Shown in pieces: positions 20,577 to 30,697 of a stretch of 64,000 nt of DNA. Origin of the DNA: Paraburkholderia podalyriae (GTDB taxonomy: Bacteria > Pseudomonadota > Gammaproteobacteria > Burkholderiales > Burkholderiaceae); contig NZ_VZQQ01000001.1 of assembly GCF_014397785.1 (NCBI RefSeq), positions 124,001-188,000 on the forward strand, given 5' to 3'. The stretch's first letter is position 1, and every line of letters begins with the position of its first letter. Below the pieces are notes generated by a model. The model was not told where the DNA came from. It did no database searches and saw nothing but the letters and a program-made list of their open reading frames with translations. The translations under genes were made by a program, and so were the position numbers.

Positions 20577-21308
20577 TCACACCGGCTCGGTCACTTTATC
20601 GCCGGCGAGGTAAGCCTCATAGCCACGTTTGCGCAACCGGCATGCCGGGCATTCGCCGCAGCCAAAGCCCCATGAGTGCAACTCGGCGCGTTCGCCGACG
20701 TAGCAGGTATGCGTTTCGACGCGCACCAGTTCAACCAGCTCCTCGCCGCCGAGTTCGTGCGCGAGGCGCCACGTGTCGGCCTTGTCGAGCCACATCAGCG
20801 GCGTCTCGAGCGCGAAGCGCGTGTCCATGCCCAGATTCAGCGCGACCTGCAGCGCCTTCATCGTGTCGTCGCGGCAATCGGGGTAGCCCGAGAAGTCTGT
20901 CTCGCACATGCCACCGACCAGCACCTGCAAACCGCGCCGATACGCGATGGCCGCGGCGAACGTCATGAACATCAGATTGCGGCCCGGTACGAACGTGTTC
21001 GGCAAACCATTCGTCGTCGCTTCGATCTCGATCTCGCGCGTCATCGCGGTGTCGCTGATAGCGCCGAGCAGCGACAGGTCGATCATGTGATCGTCGCGGA
21101 GACGATCGGCCCACGCCGGAAACGCACGCGCGATGGCCTGACGAAACCCCTCGCGGCATTCGAGCTCGACGCGATGCCGCTGTCCATAATCGAAGCCGAT
21201 CGTTTCGACCGTGTCGTAACGATCGAGCGCCCAGGCGAGACATGTGGCGGAATCCTGGCCGCCGGAAAACAGCACGAGCGCGCTACGCTTAGCGTCTTTG
21301 CGGATCAC
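20577..21308 (-). CDS. queC: 7-cyano-7-deazaguanine synthase QueC
   Basis: ATP-dependent enzyme that converts 7-carboxy-7-deazaguanine to preQ0. The PP-loop [17 protein letters not shown] is near the N-terminus and a zinc-binding CxxCxxC-type cluster ([17 protein letters not shown]) near the C-terminus. The start is a GTG at 21308 with GGAG 7 bases upstream, giving 243 residues; the open frame runs further upstream without family similarity. First gene of the que operon. Confidence 0.93.
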   Translation of the reverse strand: MIRKDAKRSALVLFSGGQDSATCLAWALDRYDTVETIGFDYGQRHRVELECREGFRQAIARAFPAWADRLRDDHMIDLSLLGAISDTAMTREIEIEATTNGLPNTFVPGRNLMFMTFAAAIAYRRGLQVLVGGMCETDFSGYPDCRDDTMKALQVALNLGMDTRFALETPLMWLDKADTWRLAHELGGEELVELVRVETHTCYVGERAELHSWGFGCGECPACRLRKRGYEAYLAGDKVTEPV

Positions 21309-21620
21309 CGTGATACTCCGTGAATGAGAGTGCCACGTCGCGCTGCGCGAGGTGCGCCATACGAGCAACGCGGCGCGACGTGTGCCGGCATTGTGCCGGC
21401 CCAAAGCAGTATAGGTCGCGCGTTGCGCGTGAACGTGGCTGGGCGCTTATACCGCCGATCGTCGGGCGAAAGATTGGGCGCTTCTGTGCGACGCCTGCAT
21501 GCAAGTCCTTGAACTGGCGCGATTTTATCACGCGACACCGAATCTCACCGGCGCCAGCTGTCCCACACGCGCGGCTCTAACTGCATGACAAGCCGAAGTA
21601 ACGACTTGCCCGCCAAACGG
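21309..21620. other. Intergenic region upstream of queC
   Basis: No gene is supported here. A TATACT -10 candidate lies on the minus strand at 21408-21413, about 100 bases before queC, without a good -35 box. I looked for a preQ1 riboswitch and did not recognise one. Confidence 0.45.
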
Positions 21621-21654
21621 AAAAGCCCCAGGAATCTTGCGATTTCCTAGGGCT
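21621..21654 (-). terminator. Terminator of tRNA-Phe
   Basis: AGCCCCAGGAATC (21624-21636), loop TTGC, GATTTCCTAGGGCT (21641-21654) with one bulge, followed on the minus strand by TTTT. Immediately 3' of the tRNA. Confidence 0.85.
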
Positions 21655-21660
21655 AAATCC

Positions 21661-21736
21661 TGGTGGCCTGGGGCGGAATCGAACCACCGACACGCGGATT
21701 TTCAATCCGCTGCTCTACCAACTGAGCTACCGGGCC
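21661..21736 (-). tRNA. tRNA-Phe (GAA)
   Basis: A 76-base cloverleaf read on the minus strand: acceptor GGCCCGG, D-loop AGCTCAGTTGGTAGAGC, anticodon stem GCGGA / TCCGC with loop TTGAAAA (anticodon GAA), T-loop GGTTCGATTC and an encoded CCA end. Confidence 0.97.
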
Positions 21737-21749
21737 AACGAAGAACGAA

Positions 21750-21778
21750 ACTATATCAAGCGATCCGCAGTTCAGCAA
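21750..21778 (-). promoter_or_regulatory. Promoter of tRNA-Phe
   Basis: On the minus strand, TTGCTG (21778-21773), 17-base spacer, TATAGT (21755-21750), about 14 bases before the tRNA 5' end. Confidence 0.75.
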
Positions 21779-21831
21779 GCCCTTTCATGGAAAACCCTGT
21801 CGGGCCGGCGTTCGCATGCAACACGTGGAGC

Positions 21832-22521
21832 TCACTCTCCCTTGTTCTTGCCGAGATCGACGCCGAGTTGCTTCAGCTTTCGATAAAGATGCGTGCGTTC
21901 GAGACCGGTCTTCTCCGCGACGCGCGTCATGCTGCCGTTCTCGCGCGCGAGGTGATATTCGAAGTACGCGCGCTCGAACGCGTCGCGCGCATCGCGCAGC
22001 GGAATGTCGAACGAGATCGATGCGGTTTGCGCGGCGAGCGCGCCGCCGCTGACGCCATCGGACGACAGTATCGGCAACGCGGCCGATGACGCGACCGACG
22101 ACGCGCTAACCGGCAACGCCGGCTTCGCGGCCACGCCGCCAGGCACGGCCGCCGAATTGCCGCGCGCGAGTCCCTGCTCGACCGCCTTTAGCAGCTTCTG
22201 CAGCGCGATCGGCTTTTCGAGGAAATTGAGCGCGCCGATCTTGGTGGCTTCGACCGCGGTGTCGATCGTCGCGTGACCGGACATCATGATGACGGGCATC
22301 GTCAATTGACCTTGCGCGGCCCATTCCTTGAGCAACGTCACGCCGTCGGTGTCCGGCATCCAGATGTCGAGCAGCACCAGGTCGGGCGCCTGACGCAAAC
22401 GGAACTCGCGCGCCTCCTGCGCGTTTTCCGCGGCCTCCACGACGTGTCCCTCGTCGCTCAGGATCTCCGAGAGCAATTCCCGGATGCCCATTTCATCATC
22501 TACCACCAGGATGGTTGCCAT
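21832..22521 (-). CDS. NtrX-like response regulator lacking an AAA+ domain
   Basis: A 229-residue protein with an N-terminal receiver domain (acidic pocket DDE at residues 8-10, phospho-acceptor Asp52 in LLDIWMPDTDG, Thr/Lys later in the domain), a Ala/Ser/Pro-rich linker at about 130-170, and a C-terminal Fis-type helix-turn-helix (TRVAEKTGLERTHLYRKLKQ). Receiver and HTH resemble NtrX, but the central sigma-54-activating ATPase is absent, so it probably does not open sigma-54 promoters. Directly follows its NtrY-like kinase. Confidence 0.85.
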   Translation of the reverse strand: MATILVVDDEMGIRELLSEILSDEGHVVEAAENAQEAREFRLRQAPDLVLLDIWMPDTDGVTLLKEWAAQGQLTMPVIMMSGHATIDTAVEATKIGALNFLEKPIALQKLLKAVEQGLARGNSAAVPGGVAAKPALPVSASSVASSAALPILSSDGVSGGALAAQTASISFDIPLRDARDAFERAYFEYHLARENGSMTRVAEKTGLERTHLYRKLKQLGVDLGKNKGE

Positions 22522-24948
22522 TTACGCTGCCCTTGTCTGCACTGTTGCTTTTGTCGTTCCCTGCGACGCGCCAGCGCGCGCCGGATGCGCACCCGAACCA
22601 GGTGCGCCCGGCTGCGCGAGGTCGTCCGCCAGTTGAAGGAAGAGAATCGAAATCTGCGCGCCTTCGATCACATCGCCGGCCTTCATGCGATTGCGAATGT
22701 CGATGCGCGCGCCATGTTCGTCGACGATCTTCTTCACCATCGCAAGTCCCAGACCCGTACCTTTGGCCTTAGTCGTCACGTACGGCTCAAACGCGCGCGT
22801 GAGGATACGCGCGGGAAAGCCTGGTCCGTTATCCGACACTGTCAGACGTACCGCGACGCGTGCCTTGCCTTGCGCGTCGGGGTCTCCATATTCTACTGTC
22901 CTCGTCTCGAGCAAAACACGCGGATGCGCGACTTCGGCGACCGCGTCCTGCGCGTTCTGCAGCAGGTTGTGGATCACCTGACGCAACTGCGTTGCGTCGC
23001 CGCGTATCGCAGGCAAGGCCGCGAGTTCGACCTGGATCGCACCCTTGCCTTCCTCGATACCGTACAGCGTGAGCACCTCGCTGACCAGATCATTCAATTG
23101 CAGATGCGCGAGCACCGCGGGCGGTGTACGCGCGTAGTCGCGGAAATCGTCGACCATCTGCTTCATCGCGGCGACCTGATTGACGATCGTCGTCGCGCCG
23201 CGCTTCAACACGTCCGCATCCGACGGCGCGAGCTTGTCGGCGAGTTTCATCTGCAAACGCTCGGCCGAGAGTTGAATCGGCGTGAGCGGATTCTTGATCT
23301 CGTGCGCGAGCCGGCGTGCGACTTCGCCCCATGCGATCGAACGCTGCGCGGAGATCACGTCGGAGATGTCGTCGAACACGATCACGTAGCCCGAGGTTTG
23401 CAAGCCTTGGGCGTCGCGCTCGTTCGCCGCGACGAGGCGCGCGCCGCGCACGAGCAGCGTGAGCGGCTCGGTTTCGCCGGGCACCGGCACCGAGAACTGC
23501 TGCTGCCAATGGCCGTTGTCGTCACGGCCGTCTTCGCTCGCCGCTTCCCGGTCGGCGAATGGCTTGCGCACCATTGCGCCGAATTCGCCCAGCACGCCGA
23601 TCTGATCCAGCGACGAACCGAGCACCGCCTGGAACGGCTGACGGAAAATCCGCTCGGCGCCGCGATTCGCGGTGGTCAGCCGGAACTGCCGGTCGAACAC
23701 GAACACACCCGCGGTCAGGTTCGCGAGGATGCTCTCGAGATACGCCTTCGAATGCTCGAGCGCGATACGATTTTTCTCGACCGCCCCGCGCGCTTCCGAC
23801 AACTGCCGCGTCATCGCGTTGAACGACTGCGTGAGGAAACCGAGTTCGTCGCGCGACTTGATCTCGCGCTTCGGCGTGTAGTCGCCCTCGGTAATTTCCT
23901 TCGTGCCCTGCGCGAGCAGGAATAGCGGCCGCGCGAGCTGGTTGCCGAGCGCGAGCGCGAGCATCATCGCGATGAAAGTCGCGAGAAACAGCGACAGCGT
24001 CAGCGTGCCGATGTACATCTTGCGCAAGCCGGTGCGGCCGAGCGCCTTCTCCTGATACTCGCGATACGCGCGCTGCACCGAATCGGCATTGCGCGCGAGT
24101 GTCGTCGACACCGGCTGCGTCAGTTGGAGGAAGCGTTCGGCGGGCTGCAATAGCGACGCGTTGGCATCGGGAATACGCTGCACCACACGCAGACGCAGCA
24201 CGCCTTTGCTGCCTTGCGCGTGCGCATCGCCGTCCACTTCGCCCTCGATCGCCGCATAGCCGTGGCCGCGCGCCTGCTCGATCATCAGCGGTGTCGGCAG
24301 ATCGCTCGGCAGCAGTATCGCGTAGTTGCCGGATGCCTGCGCGACCACGTGCATGTCGGGCGTCGCGCCCGACATGCTGCGGGTCGGCTCCACGATCGTC
24401 GCGTCCTGCACGCCGAACTGGTCACGCAGACGCAGCAGCGTCAGCGTGGTGCCGGCGGCGTCCGCGCTCGCGAGTTGCTCGGACATCAGGCGCGCCTTCG
24501 TCTGCAGATCGGACAGCGACGCGTCGAGCATGCCGCGCCCGAGATTGAGGCCGGACGCGAGCGCGGTTTCGACGTTCACGTCGAACCACGACTCGATGCT
24601 GCGCGACACGAACTGATACGACACGATGTAGATGATGCCGCCCGGCACCACACCGACCAGCGCCATGAAGAACGCGAGCTTCGCGAGCAGCCGTGTGCCG
24701 AATTTACCCGTGCGTAATCGCACGATAATGATGACGACGAGCGTCGCCACCACCAGCAGAAAGATCATCGCGACCGCGACGTTGGCCGCGTACAGCCACT
24801 GGTAGTAGCGGTCGAAGAATTCGGTGTTCGCGCTCGCCGCGGCCAGCAGCACGAGCAGCAGCACGGCCGTCACCGCGACCGTCGACACCAGCACGCGCAC
24901 GACGATGCTGCTGACGCTGGTGGACGAGGAGCGCACTTTATTTAGCAT
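22522..24948 (-). CDS. NtrY-like sensor histidine kinase
   Basis: An 808-residue membrane kinase. It has two N-terminal hydrophobic segments (about 15-40 and 55-77), another at about 88-113, an extracytoplasmic region to about residue 310, a fourth segment, then HAMP (RPLFLLAQGTKEITEGDY), a PAS-like region, HisKA with phospho-acceptor His549 in LAHEIKNPLTPIQLSAERLQ, and HATPase with NLLQNAQDAV, DNGPGFP and GTGLGLAMVKKIV. It signals to the regulator encoded next. Its first bases overlap the upstream DUF4390 gene, suggesting one operon with rsmB. Confidence 0.9.
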   Translation of the reverse strand: MLNKVRSSSTSVSSIVVRVLVSTVAVTAVLLLVLLAAASANTEFFDRYYQWLYAANVAVAMIFLLVVATLVVIIIVRLRTGKFGTRLLAKLAFFMALVGVVPGGIIYIVSYQFVSRSIESWFDVNVETALASGLNLGRGMLDASLSDLQTKARLMSEQLASADAAGTTLTLLRLRDQFGVQDATIVEPTRSMSGATPDMHVVAQASGNYAILLPSDLPTPLMIEQARGHGYAAIEGEVDGDAHAQGSKGVLRLRVVQRIPDANASLLQPAERFLQLTQPVSTTLARNADSVQRAYREYQEKALGRTGLRKMYIGTLTLSLFLATFIAMMLALALGNQLARPLFLLAQGTKEITEGDYTPKREIKSRDELGFLTQSFNAMTRQLSEARGAVEKNRIALEHSKAYLESILANLTAGVFVFDRQFRLTTANRGAERIFRQPFQAVLGSSLDQIGVLGEFGAMVRKPFADREAASEDGRDDNGHWQQQFSVPVPGETEPLTLLVRGARLVAANERDAQGLQTSGYVIVFDDISDVISAQRSIAWGEVARRLAHEIKNPLTPIQLSAERLQMKLADKLAPSDADVLKRGATTIVNQVAAMKQMVDDFRDYARTPPAVLAHLQLNDLVSEVLTLYGIEEGKGAIQVELAALPAIRGDATQLRQVIHNLLQNAQDAVAEVAHPRVLLETRTVEYGDPDAQGKARVAVRLTVSDNGPGFPARILTRAFEPYVTTKAKGTGLGLAMVKKIVDEHGARIDIRNRMKAGDVIEGAQISILFLQLADDLAQPGAPGSGAHPARAGASQGTTKATVQTRAA

Positions 24949-25537
24949 GATCGGCCGCCGTGAAAGTGAAGCGCTTCCAATCGGAGGCGAGGTTCCAGTC
25001 GCGGTTGTTCACGGCGTCGATCTGGAACGGCTTGGGCATGAGCCCAATGTCGAGCTGCATGCGCACCGACGCGTTATAGGTTTCACCGACACGTACCTGA
25101 TTGCGGTCGATCACGTGCCACGAGGTCACGTGCTTGATGACCGCGAGCGCATCCTTGAGCGTGGAAAAGCCGAGCTGCAAGCCGCCCGACTGCACGCTCG
25201 ACACGCGATATTCGCGCGTGAGCGGCTGGAACGACAGCCGCAAACTTTGCGACACGCTGACCGGCTGCTCGTCGAACCAGTACCAGCGCGGCCGGCTCAG
25301 TTCGAAATCGGTCGTGAAATAAAGCGGAATGCCTTTGTTGACCGCGTCTTCGAGATTGTTGTTCAGCTCGAATTCGAAATGCGCGTCGAGACTCCAGCCG
25401 CCGTTGTCGGCCTGCAGCGACGCCCGCTGCACCGCGATCGAGTCAGCGTGCGCCGCACCCGGCGCTGCAAGCCAGACGGCCAGCGCGATCCAGAGCACGG
25501 CAGCGAGCCGAAGCGGGAAGAAGCGTTTTATGGTCAC
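24938..25537 (-). CDS. Secreted DUF4390 protein
   Basis: A 199-residue protein with an N-terminal signal peptide (hydrophobic LAAVLWIALAVWLAAPGAAHA) and a beta-rich body containing GIPLYFTTDFELSRPRWYW. It matches the DUF4390 family, commonly encoded between rsmB and the ntrYX-like pair in beta-proteobacteria. Function unknown; the fixed neighbourhood hints at an envelope signal for the kinase. It overlaps rsmB (ATGA) at its start and the kinase gene at its end. Confidence 0.8.
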   Translation of the reverse strand: MTIKRFFPLRLAAVLWIALAVWLAAPGAAHADSIAVQRASLQADNGGWSLDAHFEFELNNNLEDAVNKGIPLYFTTDFELSRPRWYWFDEQPVSVSQSLRLSFQPLTREYRVSSVQSGGLQLGFSTLKDALAVIKHVTSWHVIDRNQVRVGETYNASVRMQLDIGLMPKPFQIDAVNNRDWNLASDWKRFTFTAADHAK

Positions 25538-26973
25538 CGTTTCTGAAAGCGCGCGTAGAAAAATCCGTCGTGGTCTGAGTTCGTGCCGGCGCTGAATTCA
25601 GCGGGTCGTCCAGCATGAGAACCGGCCGATGGGTCGGCGGGCGCGCGGGCAACTGAGGGTAAAAGCTGCCCCGGCGCGTCCAATCGTACCGCATCCTGAT
25701 GCTGGTTTCCAAACCACTGTGCCTGCAACTCGCCCTCTTCGGGGAAGATCGAACAGGTAACATAAAGCAACTCGCCGCCTGATTTCACGAGCGGCCACAG
25801 CGCGTCGAGAATGCGGCGCTGTTCGGCGACGAGCGCGGCGATATCGGACTGGCGACGCAGCCAGCGAATATCCGGATGACGCCGCACGATGCCCGACGCC
25901 GAGCACGGCACGTCGGCGAGGATGCGCTCGAATGGCTGGTCGAGGTCGTCTTGCCATTGGGCGGGGTTGCCCGCGTCGCCGATGCGCACTTCCGCTTCGA
26001 GCTTCAGACGCCGCAGGTTTTCGCCGATGCGGCGGGCGCGCGACGCATCGCTTTCGAGCGCGACCAGTTGAATATTCGCGAGTTCGAGCAGATGGCCGGT
26101 CTTGCCGCCGGGCGCCGCGCACGCGTCGAGCACGCGCATGCCGTCACTCACGCCGAGCAATCGCGCGGCGAGTTGCGCCCCTGCGTCCTGTACGGACACG
26201 ACACCTTCGCTGAAGCCCGGAATGCGCTCGACCGGCATTGGCGTCGCAAGCGTGACCGCGTACTCGCCAGCCTTGCTTGCGGCGATCTGCTGGCGTTGCA
26301 GCTCTTGCAGATAGGCGTCGACCGTCGAATGGCGCGCGTTCACGCGTAACGTCAGCGGACCTTGCGTGTTGCCGGCGGCCAGCACCGATTGCCACGCCTC
26401 GGGCCATGCGCGCTTCACCGAGTCGATCCACCAGGCCGGATAGTTCCAGCGCGCCACTTCGTCGGCTTGCACGGCGGCGAGCAGCGCATCGCGCTCGCGC
26501 AAAAAGTTACGCAGCACCGCGTTGACGAGTCCCTTCGCAAACGCGAAATGCTGGCGCGCGCCGATCACGCTGACCGCCTGGTCGACGACTGTGAACGGTG
26601 TGTAGGCGGCGCTCGCTCCGTCGTCGACGAGCAGTGCGAGCGCGCACGCGAGCACATGCGCGACGTGCGGCGGGGGCGCTTTCTTCACGAGCTTCGCAAT
26701 CAGCCACTCGGCGGTCGCGAGACGGCGCATCGTGCGATAGGCGATGTCCTGCACCGCGCCGCGCGCCGCCGCGGCGTTGCCCTCGGGCACCGCCACGAAG
26801 ACGCTTTGCAGCGCCGCGGGCAGAGCCGCGCCGAGACGCACGGCGCCGACGGCCTGGGCGGCGCAGTCGAGCGCAAACCCGAGCGATTCGGGCGACAGAT
26901 GCAGCGTCGACAAATGGGATTCGCGTGAACGCGCCAACGAGGAAGCAGAACGCGAAGAAGGCTTTGAAGTCAT
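25534..26973 (-). CDS. rsmB: 16S rRNA (cytosine-967-C5)-methyltransferase RsmB
   Basis: Methylates C967 of 16S rRNA. It has an N-terminal NusB-like helical domain, then the SAM-binding LDACAAPGGKTGHLLELA, the DVPCSASGIVRRHPDIRWLR motif and the catalytic Cys in YVTCSIFPEEGEL. The start is uncertain: I use the ATG at 26973, because the upstream ATG at 27024 sits inside TACAAT, which looks like a -10 element. Neither has a good ribosome site. Confidence 0.9.
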   Translation of the reverse strand: MTSKPSSRSASSLARSRESHLSTLHLSPESLGFALDCAAQAVGAVRLGAALPAALQSVFVAVPEGNAAAARGAVQDIAYRTMRRLATAEWLIAKLVKKAPPPHVAHVLACALALLVDDGASAAYTPFTVVDQAVSVIGARQHFAFAKGLVNAVLRNFLRERDALLAAVQADEVARWNYPAWWIDSVKRAWPEAWQSVLAAGNTQGPLTLRVNARHSTVDAYLQELQRQQIAASKAGEYAVTLATPMPVERIPGFSEGVVSVQDAGAQLAARLLGVSDGMRVLDACAAPGGKTGHLLELANIQLVALESDASRARRIGENLRRLKLEAEVRIGDAGNPAQWQDDLDQPFERILADVPCSASGIVRRHPDIRWLRRQSDIAALVAEQRRILDALWPLVKSGGELLYVTCSIFPEEGELQAQWFGNQHQDAVRLDAPGQLLPSVARAPADPSAGSHAGRPAEFSAGTNSDHDGFFYARFQKR

Positions 26974-27103
26974 GAAGGGAGCAAGGGCAAGCCGCACGGT
27001 GCGCGCGGCGCAATCAGCGCACATTGTAGCGTGGCGCCGATGGGGCGCCGCCGTGCGTGGGCGGTGGCCGCAGATGCTGTCGCGCAGTGGCGACGAAAGA
27101 AGC

Positions 27104-27129
27104 GAAAAAAAACGGGCCTCGCGGGCCCG
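27104..27129 (-). terminator. Terminator of htpX
   Basis: On the minus strand, CGGGCC, loop CGCGA, GGCCCG, then TTTTTTTT. It separates htpX from rsmB. Confidence 0.9.
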
Positions 27130-27172
27130 CTCTTCAGTATTTCAGGCTTGACGCGCCGAGCGACGCGGCGCC

Positions 27173-28030
27173 TCAGTCGAAACGGCCGGTGCGCGCCATT
27201 TCCATCAGACGCGCGATGCGTTCCTCGGTCGCCGGGTGCGTCGAAAACAGACTCGCGATGCCGCCGCCCGACAGCGGATTCATGATCATCATCTGCGCGG
27301 TGGCCGGATGCGCCTCGGCCGTCGGGAACGGAATGCCGCTCGCATAGCGATGGATCTTGTCGAGCGCCGACGCCAGTGCTTGCGGGTCGCCCGAAATCTG
27401 CGCGCCGCCACGGTCGGCTTCGAATTCGCGCGCACGCGAAATCGCCATCTGGATCAACGCGCCCGCAATCGGGGCGAGCAGCGCAACCGCGATGCTCGCG
27501 ATGGGGTTCGCGGGACGACCGTTTTCGTCGCGGCCGCCGAAGAACATCGCGAAGTTCGCCAACGCTGAAATCGCGCCGGCCATGGTCGCCGAAATCGTCG
27601 AGATCAGAATGTCGCGATGCTTCACGTGCGCGAGTTCGTGCGCCATCACACCGCGCATTTCACGCTCGGACAACACGCGAAGAATGCCGGTGGTCGCCGC
27701 GACCGCGGCGTTCTCCGGATTGCGGCCAGTGGCGAACGCGTTCGGCGCGTCTTCGTTGATCAGGTAGACGCGCGGCATCGGCAGGTTCGCGCGCGTGGCG
27801 AGATCGCGCACCATCCGATAGAACTGCGGCGCGCTGTTTTCGTCGACTTCCTGCGCGTTGTACATGCGCAGGACCATTTTGTCGGAGAACCAGTACGAGA
27901 AGAAATTCATCCCAAGGGCGATCACGAGCGCGATCATCATGCCGCGCGACCCGCCGATCATCCCGCCGATCACGATGAAAAGGGCCGTGATCGCGGCCAT
28001 CAACATCGCGGTTTTCACCCAATTAAACAT
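27173..28030 (-). CDS. htpX: Membrane zinc protease HtpX
   Basis: Inner-membrane metalloprotease for envelope protein quality control. The 285-residue protein has two N-terminal membrane segments (about 8-25 and 30-48), the HELAH zinc motif at 131-135, further hydrophobic segments at about 145-200 and the C-terminal [14 protein letters not shown]. Length and motifs fit HtpX. Upstream lies a LysE exporter gene 105 bases away, in the same direction. Confidence 0.95.
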   Translation of the reverse strand: MFNWVKTAMLMAAITALFIVIGGMIGGSRGMMIALVIALGMNFFSYWFSDKMVLRMYNAQEVDENSAPQFYRMVRDLATRANLPMPRVYLINEDAPNAFATGRNPENAAVAATTGILRVLSEREMRGVMAHELAHVKHRDILISTISATMAGAISALANFAMFFGGRDENGRPANPIASIAVALLAPIAGALIQMAISRAREFEADRGGAQISGDPQALASALDKIHRYASGIPFPTAEAHPATAQMMIMNPLSGGGIASLFSTHPATEERIARLMEMARTGRFD

Positions 28031-28135
28031 GTCTGCAACTCCTTGCCCCGAGCGTGGCCTTCATCTCCGTGCCGCGCGATTGCGGCGTCAGATCGTAAGC
28101 GAAATGTTAGATATGGGCGATGCGGGAAAATTCAA

Positions 28136-28777
28136 TTACCGAGAGGCGGTCGCGAGTTTGATCCCCAAGCCGACGAACGCGCTGCCGACGCCGCGATCGA
28201 GCCAGCGCTTGACTGTGGGTTTGCCCGAGAAACGCTGCGTGACGCTGCCCGCGATCCATGCGACGAAGCTGTTCCAGACCATGCTCATCAGCACGAAAAC
28301 CGCGCCGAGCGTGAGAAACGCGAAGGTCTTGTGTTCGCTGCTCGTCGCGACGAATTGCGGGAAGAACGACACGAAGAACAGCACGACCTTCGGGTTCAGC
28401 ACGTTGGTCCAGAAGCCTTGCCGGAACAACTGCCGCAGCGATTTCGGCGTGGACGGCACACGCGCGTCGCCGGCGGGCGCATCTGCGGCCGGTTTCGTGA
28501 AGATCAGGCGCACGCCCAGATAGATCAGATAAATTGCGCCGACGAATTTGACGATGGTGAACGCCGTAGCCGAGGCGGCCAGCAGCGCGGTCAGCCCGAA
28601 CGCGCAGGCGAGCGAGTGAATGCAGCAGCCCGCCGAAATACCGAGCGCCGACATCAGCCCCGCGCCGCGGCCTTGGGCGACGCTGCGCCCAACGATATAG
28701 GCGGTATCCGGCCCCGGCGTGATGTTCAGGAGAAAAACCGCGACGATGAAAAACTCGAAATGAACGATGCCGAACAT
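28136..28777 (-). CDS. LysE/RhtB-family amino acid exporter
   Basis: A 213-residue inner-membrane protein of about six segments with the family signature NITPGPDTAYIVGRSVAQGR near the N-terminus and GVRLIF, FVSFFPQF, WIAGSVTQRF later. Likely exports an amino acid or homoserine lactone-type solute; the substrate cannot be told from sequence. Confidence 0.88.
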   Translation of the reverse strand: MFGIVHFEFFIVAVFLLNITPGPDTAYIVGRSVAQGRGAGLMSALGISAGCCIHSLACAFGLTALLAASATAFTIVKFVGAIYLIYLGVRLIFTKPAADAPAGDARVPSTPKSLRQLFRQGFWTNVLNPKVVLFFVSFFPQFVATSSEHKTFAFLTLGAVFVLMSMVWNSFVAWIAGSVTQRFSGKPTVKRWLDRGVGSAFVGLGIKLATASR

Positions 28778-28891
28778 GTGATGAACCCTCGGAACTGGTC
28801 TGCTGCATGGAGGATTCTAACGCGCGGCGCACTCGCGGCGGGTGCGAAGAACATCGTCCGAATGGACGATGTCCTGGCGTGCGCGATGCGC

Positions 28892-29887
28892 TTATTCCGC
28901 ATCGAGAAGCTGGAAGCGCTGGCCTGCGACGAGCGGCGAGCCGGCCAGGAATTCGCGCACCGGCAGGCGCTTGCCGCCGGGCTTCTGCAATTGCGTCAGA
29001 CGCAGTGCGCCTTCGCCGCAAGCGACCAGCACGCCGTCGGGCGAAACCTCGGTGATGGTGCCCGGCGCCTTGTTGCTGTCAGACGCCAGCGAGGCCACGG
29101 TGGTGGCGGCCCAGATCTTGATGGTGCTGCCGTCTTCGAGCGTGCCGGCGCCGCCGGGGAATGGGTCGAACGCGCGCACCTGCCGCCCAAGCGCCTCGGC
29201 CGGGCGGCGCCAGTCGAGTGCCGCTTCGTGTTTGGCGATTTTCTCCGCGTAGGTCACGCCGTCGGTCGGCTGCGGGGTCGACGTCAGCTTGCCGCTGTGC
29301 TCGAGCTCGATCAGCGCATCGACGATCAGCTGCGCGCCGTACCCGGCGAGACGATCGTGCAGCGTGGCGGTGGTGTCGTCGACGGAGATGGGGGTGCGCA
29401 CTTCGGAAATCATCGCGCCGGTATCGAGGCCGGCATCCATCTGCATCAGCGTGATGCCGGTTTGCGCGTCACCCGCCTCGATCGCGCGATGAATCGGCGC
29501 CGCGCCGCGCCAGCGCGGCAGCAGCGACGCGTGAATGTTGATGCAGCCGAAGCGCGGAATGTCGAGCACCTCCTGCGGCAGGATCAGCCCGTAGGCGGCG
29601 ACGACCATCACGTCGTGTGGTGTCGCGCGCAATTGCTCGATGCCGGCGGCGGCTTCCTGCGGATATCTGCCGGCGCGGCGCAGCGACGTGGGCTGCGCGA
29701 CCGCGAGGCCATGTTCCTGCGCGTAGCGCTTGACCGGACTCGCCTGCAGCTTCATGCCGCGTCCCGCGGGCCGGTCCGGCTGCGTCAACACGAGCGGCAC
29801 GGCAAACCCGGCGCGATGAATCGCGGCCAGCGCGGCCGCGGCGAATTCCGGCGTACCGGCAAAGATGACGCGCAACGAATGACTCAT
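28892..29887 (-). CDS. fmt: Methionyl-tRNA formyltransferase
   Basis: Formylates initiator Met-tRNA with 10-formyl-tetrahydrofolate. The 331-residue protein begins [15 protein letters not shown], has the catalytic core [20 protein letters not shown] and [14 protein letters not shown], and a C-terminal OB-like tRNA-binding domain. It follows def by 28 bases; the def-fmt pair adds and removes the formyl group. Confidence 0.96.
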   Translation of the reverse strand: MSHSLRVIFAGTPEFAAAALAAIHRAGFAVPLVLTQPDRPAGRGMKLQASPVKRYAQEHGLAVAQPTSLRRAGRYPQEAAAGIEQLRATPHDVMVVAAYGLILPQEVLDIPRFGCINIHASLLPRWRGAAPIHRAIEAGDAQTGITLMQMDAGLDTGAMISEVRTPISVDDTTATLHDRLAGYGAQLIVDALIELEHSGKLTSTPQPTDGVTYAEKIAKHEAALDWRRPAEALGRQVRAFDPFPGGAGTLEDGSTIKIWAATTVASLASDSNKAPGTITEVSPDGVLVACGEGALRLTQLQKPGGKRLPVREFLAGSPLVAGQRFQLLDAE

Positions 29888-29915
29888 GAATGGGCGGAAG
29901 GCAAGTGAAAGCGGG

Positions 29916-30419
29916 TTACATCGCGTGGGCGAGCTTCTTCATCTTGCTCTTGATGCGCGTTTGCTTCAGCGGCGACAGATATTCGACGAACACGCGGCCA
30001 ATCAGATGATCCATCTCGTGCTGGATGCACACGGCGAGAAGCCCCTCGCAATCGAGCTCGAACGTTTCGCCCTTCTCGTTCAGCGCGCGCACGCGCACTT
30101 TCTCGGCACGCTCGACGTTGTCGTAGATCCCGGGCACCGACAGGCAGCCCTCCTCCGACAGCTTCCTCGCATCGCTCGACCAGACGATTTCAGGGTTGAT
30201 GAATGCGAGCAGTTCGCCGTGCGTCTCCGACACGTCGATCACGATGACGCGCTCGTGCACGTCCACCTGGGTGGCGGCGAGGCCGACGCCGGGCGCCGCG
30301 TACATCGTTTCGGCCATGTCCGCGACGAGACGGCGGATACGGTCGTTGACCTCCGCGACTGGCTTGGCCACCTTGTGCAGCCGTTTGTCCGGGTAATTGA
30401 GGATGCTCAGTAAAGCCAT
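29916..30419 (-). CDS. def: Peptide deformylase
   Basis: Removes the N-formyl group from nascent proteins. All three metal motifs are present: [16 protein letters not shown] (Cys ligand) and QHEMDHLIG (His ligands and Glu). The ATG at 30419 starts [19 protein letters not shown], the normal start of the family, giving 167 residues. Confidence 0.96.
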   Translation of the reverse strand: MALLSILNYPDKRLHKVAKPVAEVNDRIRRLVADMAETMYAAPGVGLAATQVDVHERVIVIDVSETHGELLAFINPEIVWSSDARKLSEEGCLSVPGIYDNVERAEKVRVRALNEKGETFELDCEGLLAVCIQHEMDHLIGRVFVEYLSPLKQTRIKSKMKKLAHAM

Positions 30420-30697
30420 GATTTCGAGTGTGATTTGAGACGCCGCCAACGGTTGGAAGGCTCGCGTTGGCCATTCGGCCAGGTTGTGAGCCCGACGTAA
30501 TACGCAGAGGATAGATGATGTCGAACCGGTTCGATTCAACACGCCTCGTGCGCCCCACGACGAACCCGCGCCGGTCAGCGCGGCGCCGCGGTTGTTCGTG
30601 GCTCATTGCCGTTTTATTTCCGCGGTTTTATTTCGGATGATGAAAATTTTAGCATGGCGCCCGCCTGCCCGCAGGCCCCGCCAGAGGAGCAACCCGC
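30420..30697. promoter_or_regulatory. Divergent def/dprA intergenic region
   Basis: These 278 bases must hold both promoters. The visible element is a perfect 14-base palindrome TCGAACCGGTTCGA at 30521-30534. An AT-rich block at 30605-30655 is a likely promoter area. Confidence 0.4.

Noticed and set aside
21309..21620. A preQ1 riboswitch upstream of queC
   Set aside because: No recognisable preQ1 aptamer core was found in the minus-strand leader.
22273..23925. A 550-codon plus-strand frame opposite the histidine kinase gene
   Set aside because: Antisense shadow; the kinase on the other strand has all catalytic boxes.
27617..29908. A 763-codon plus-strand open frame opposite htpX, the LysE gene and fmt
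   Set aside because: Antisense of three well-supported genes; no ribosome site or family pattern.
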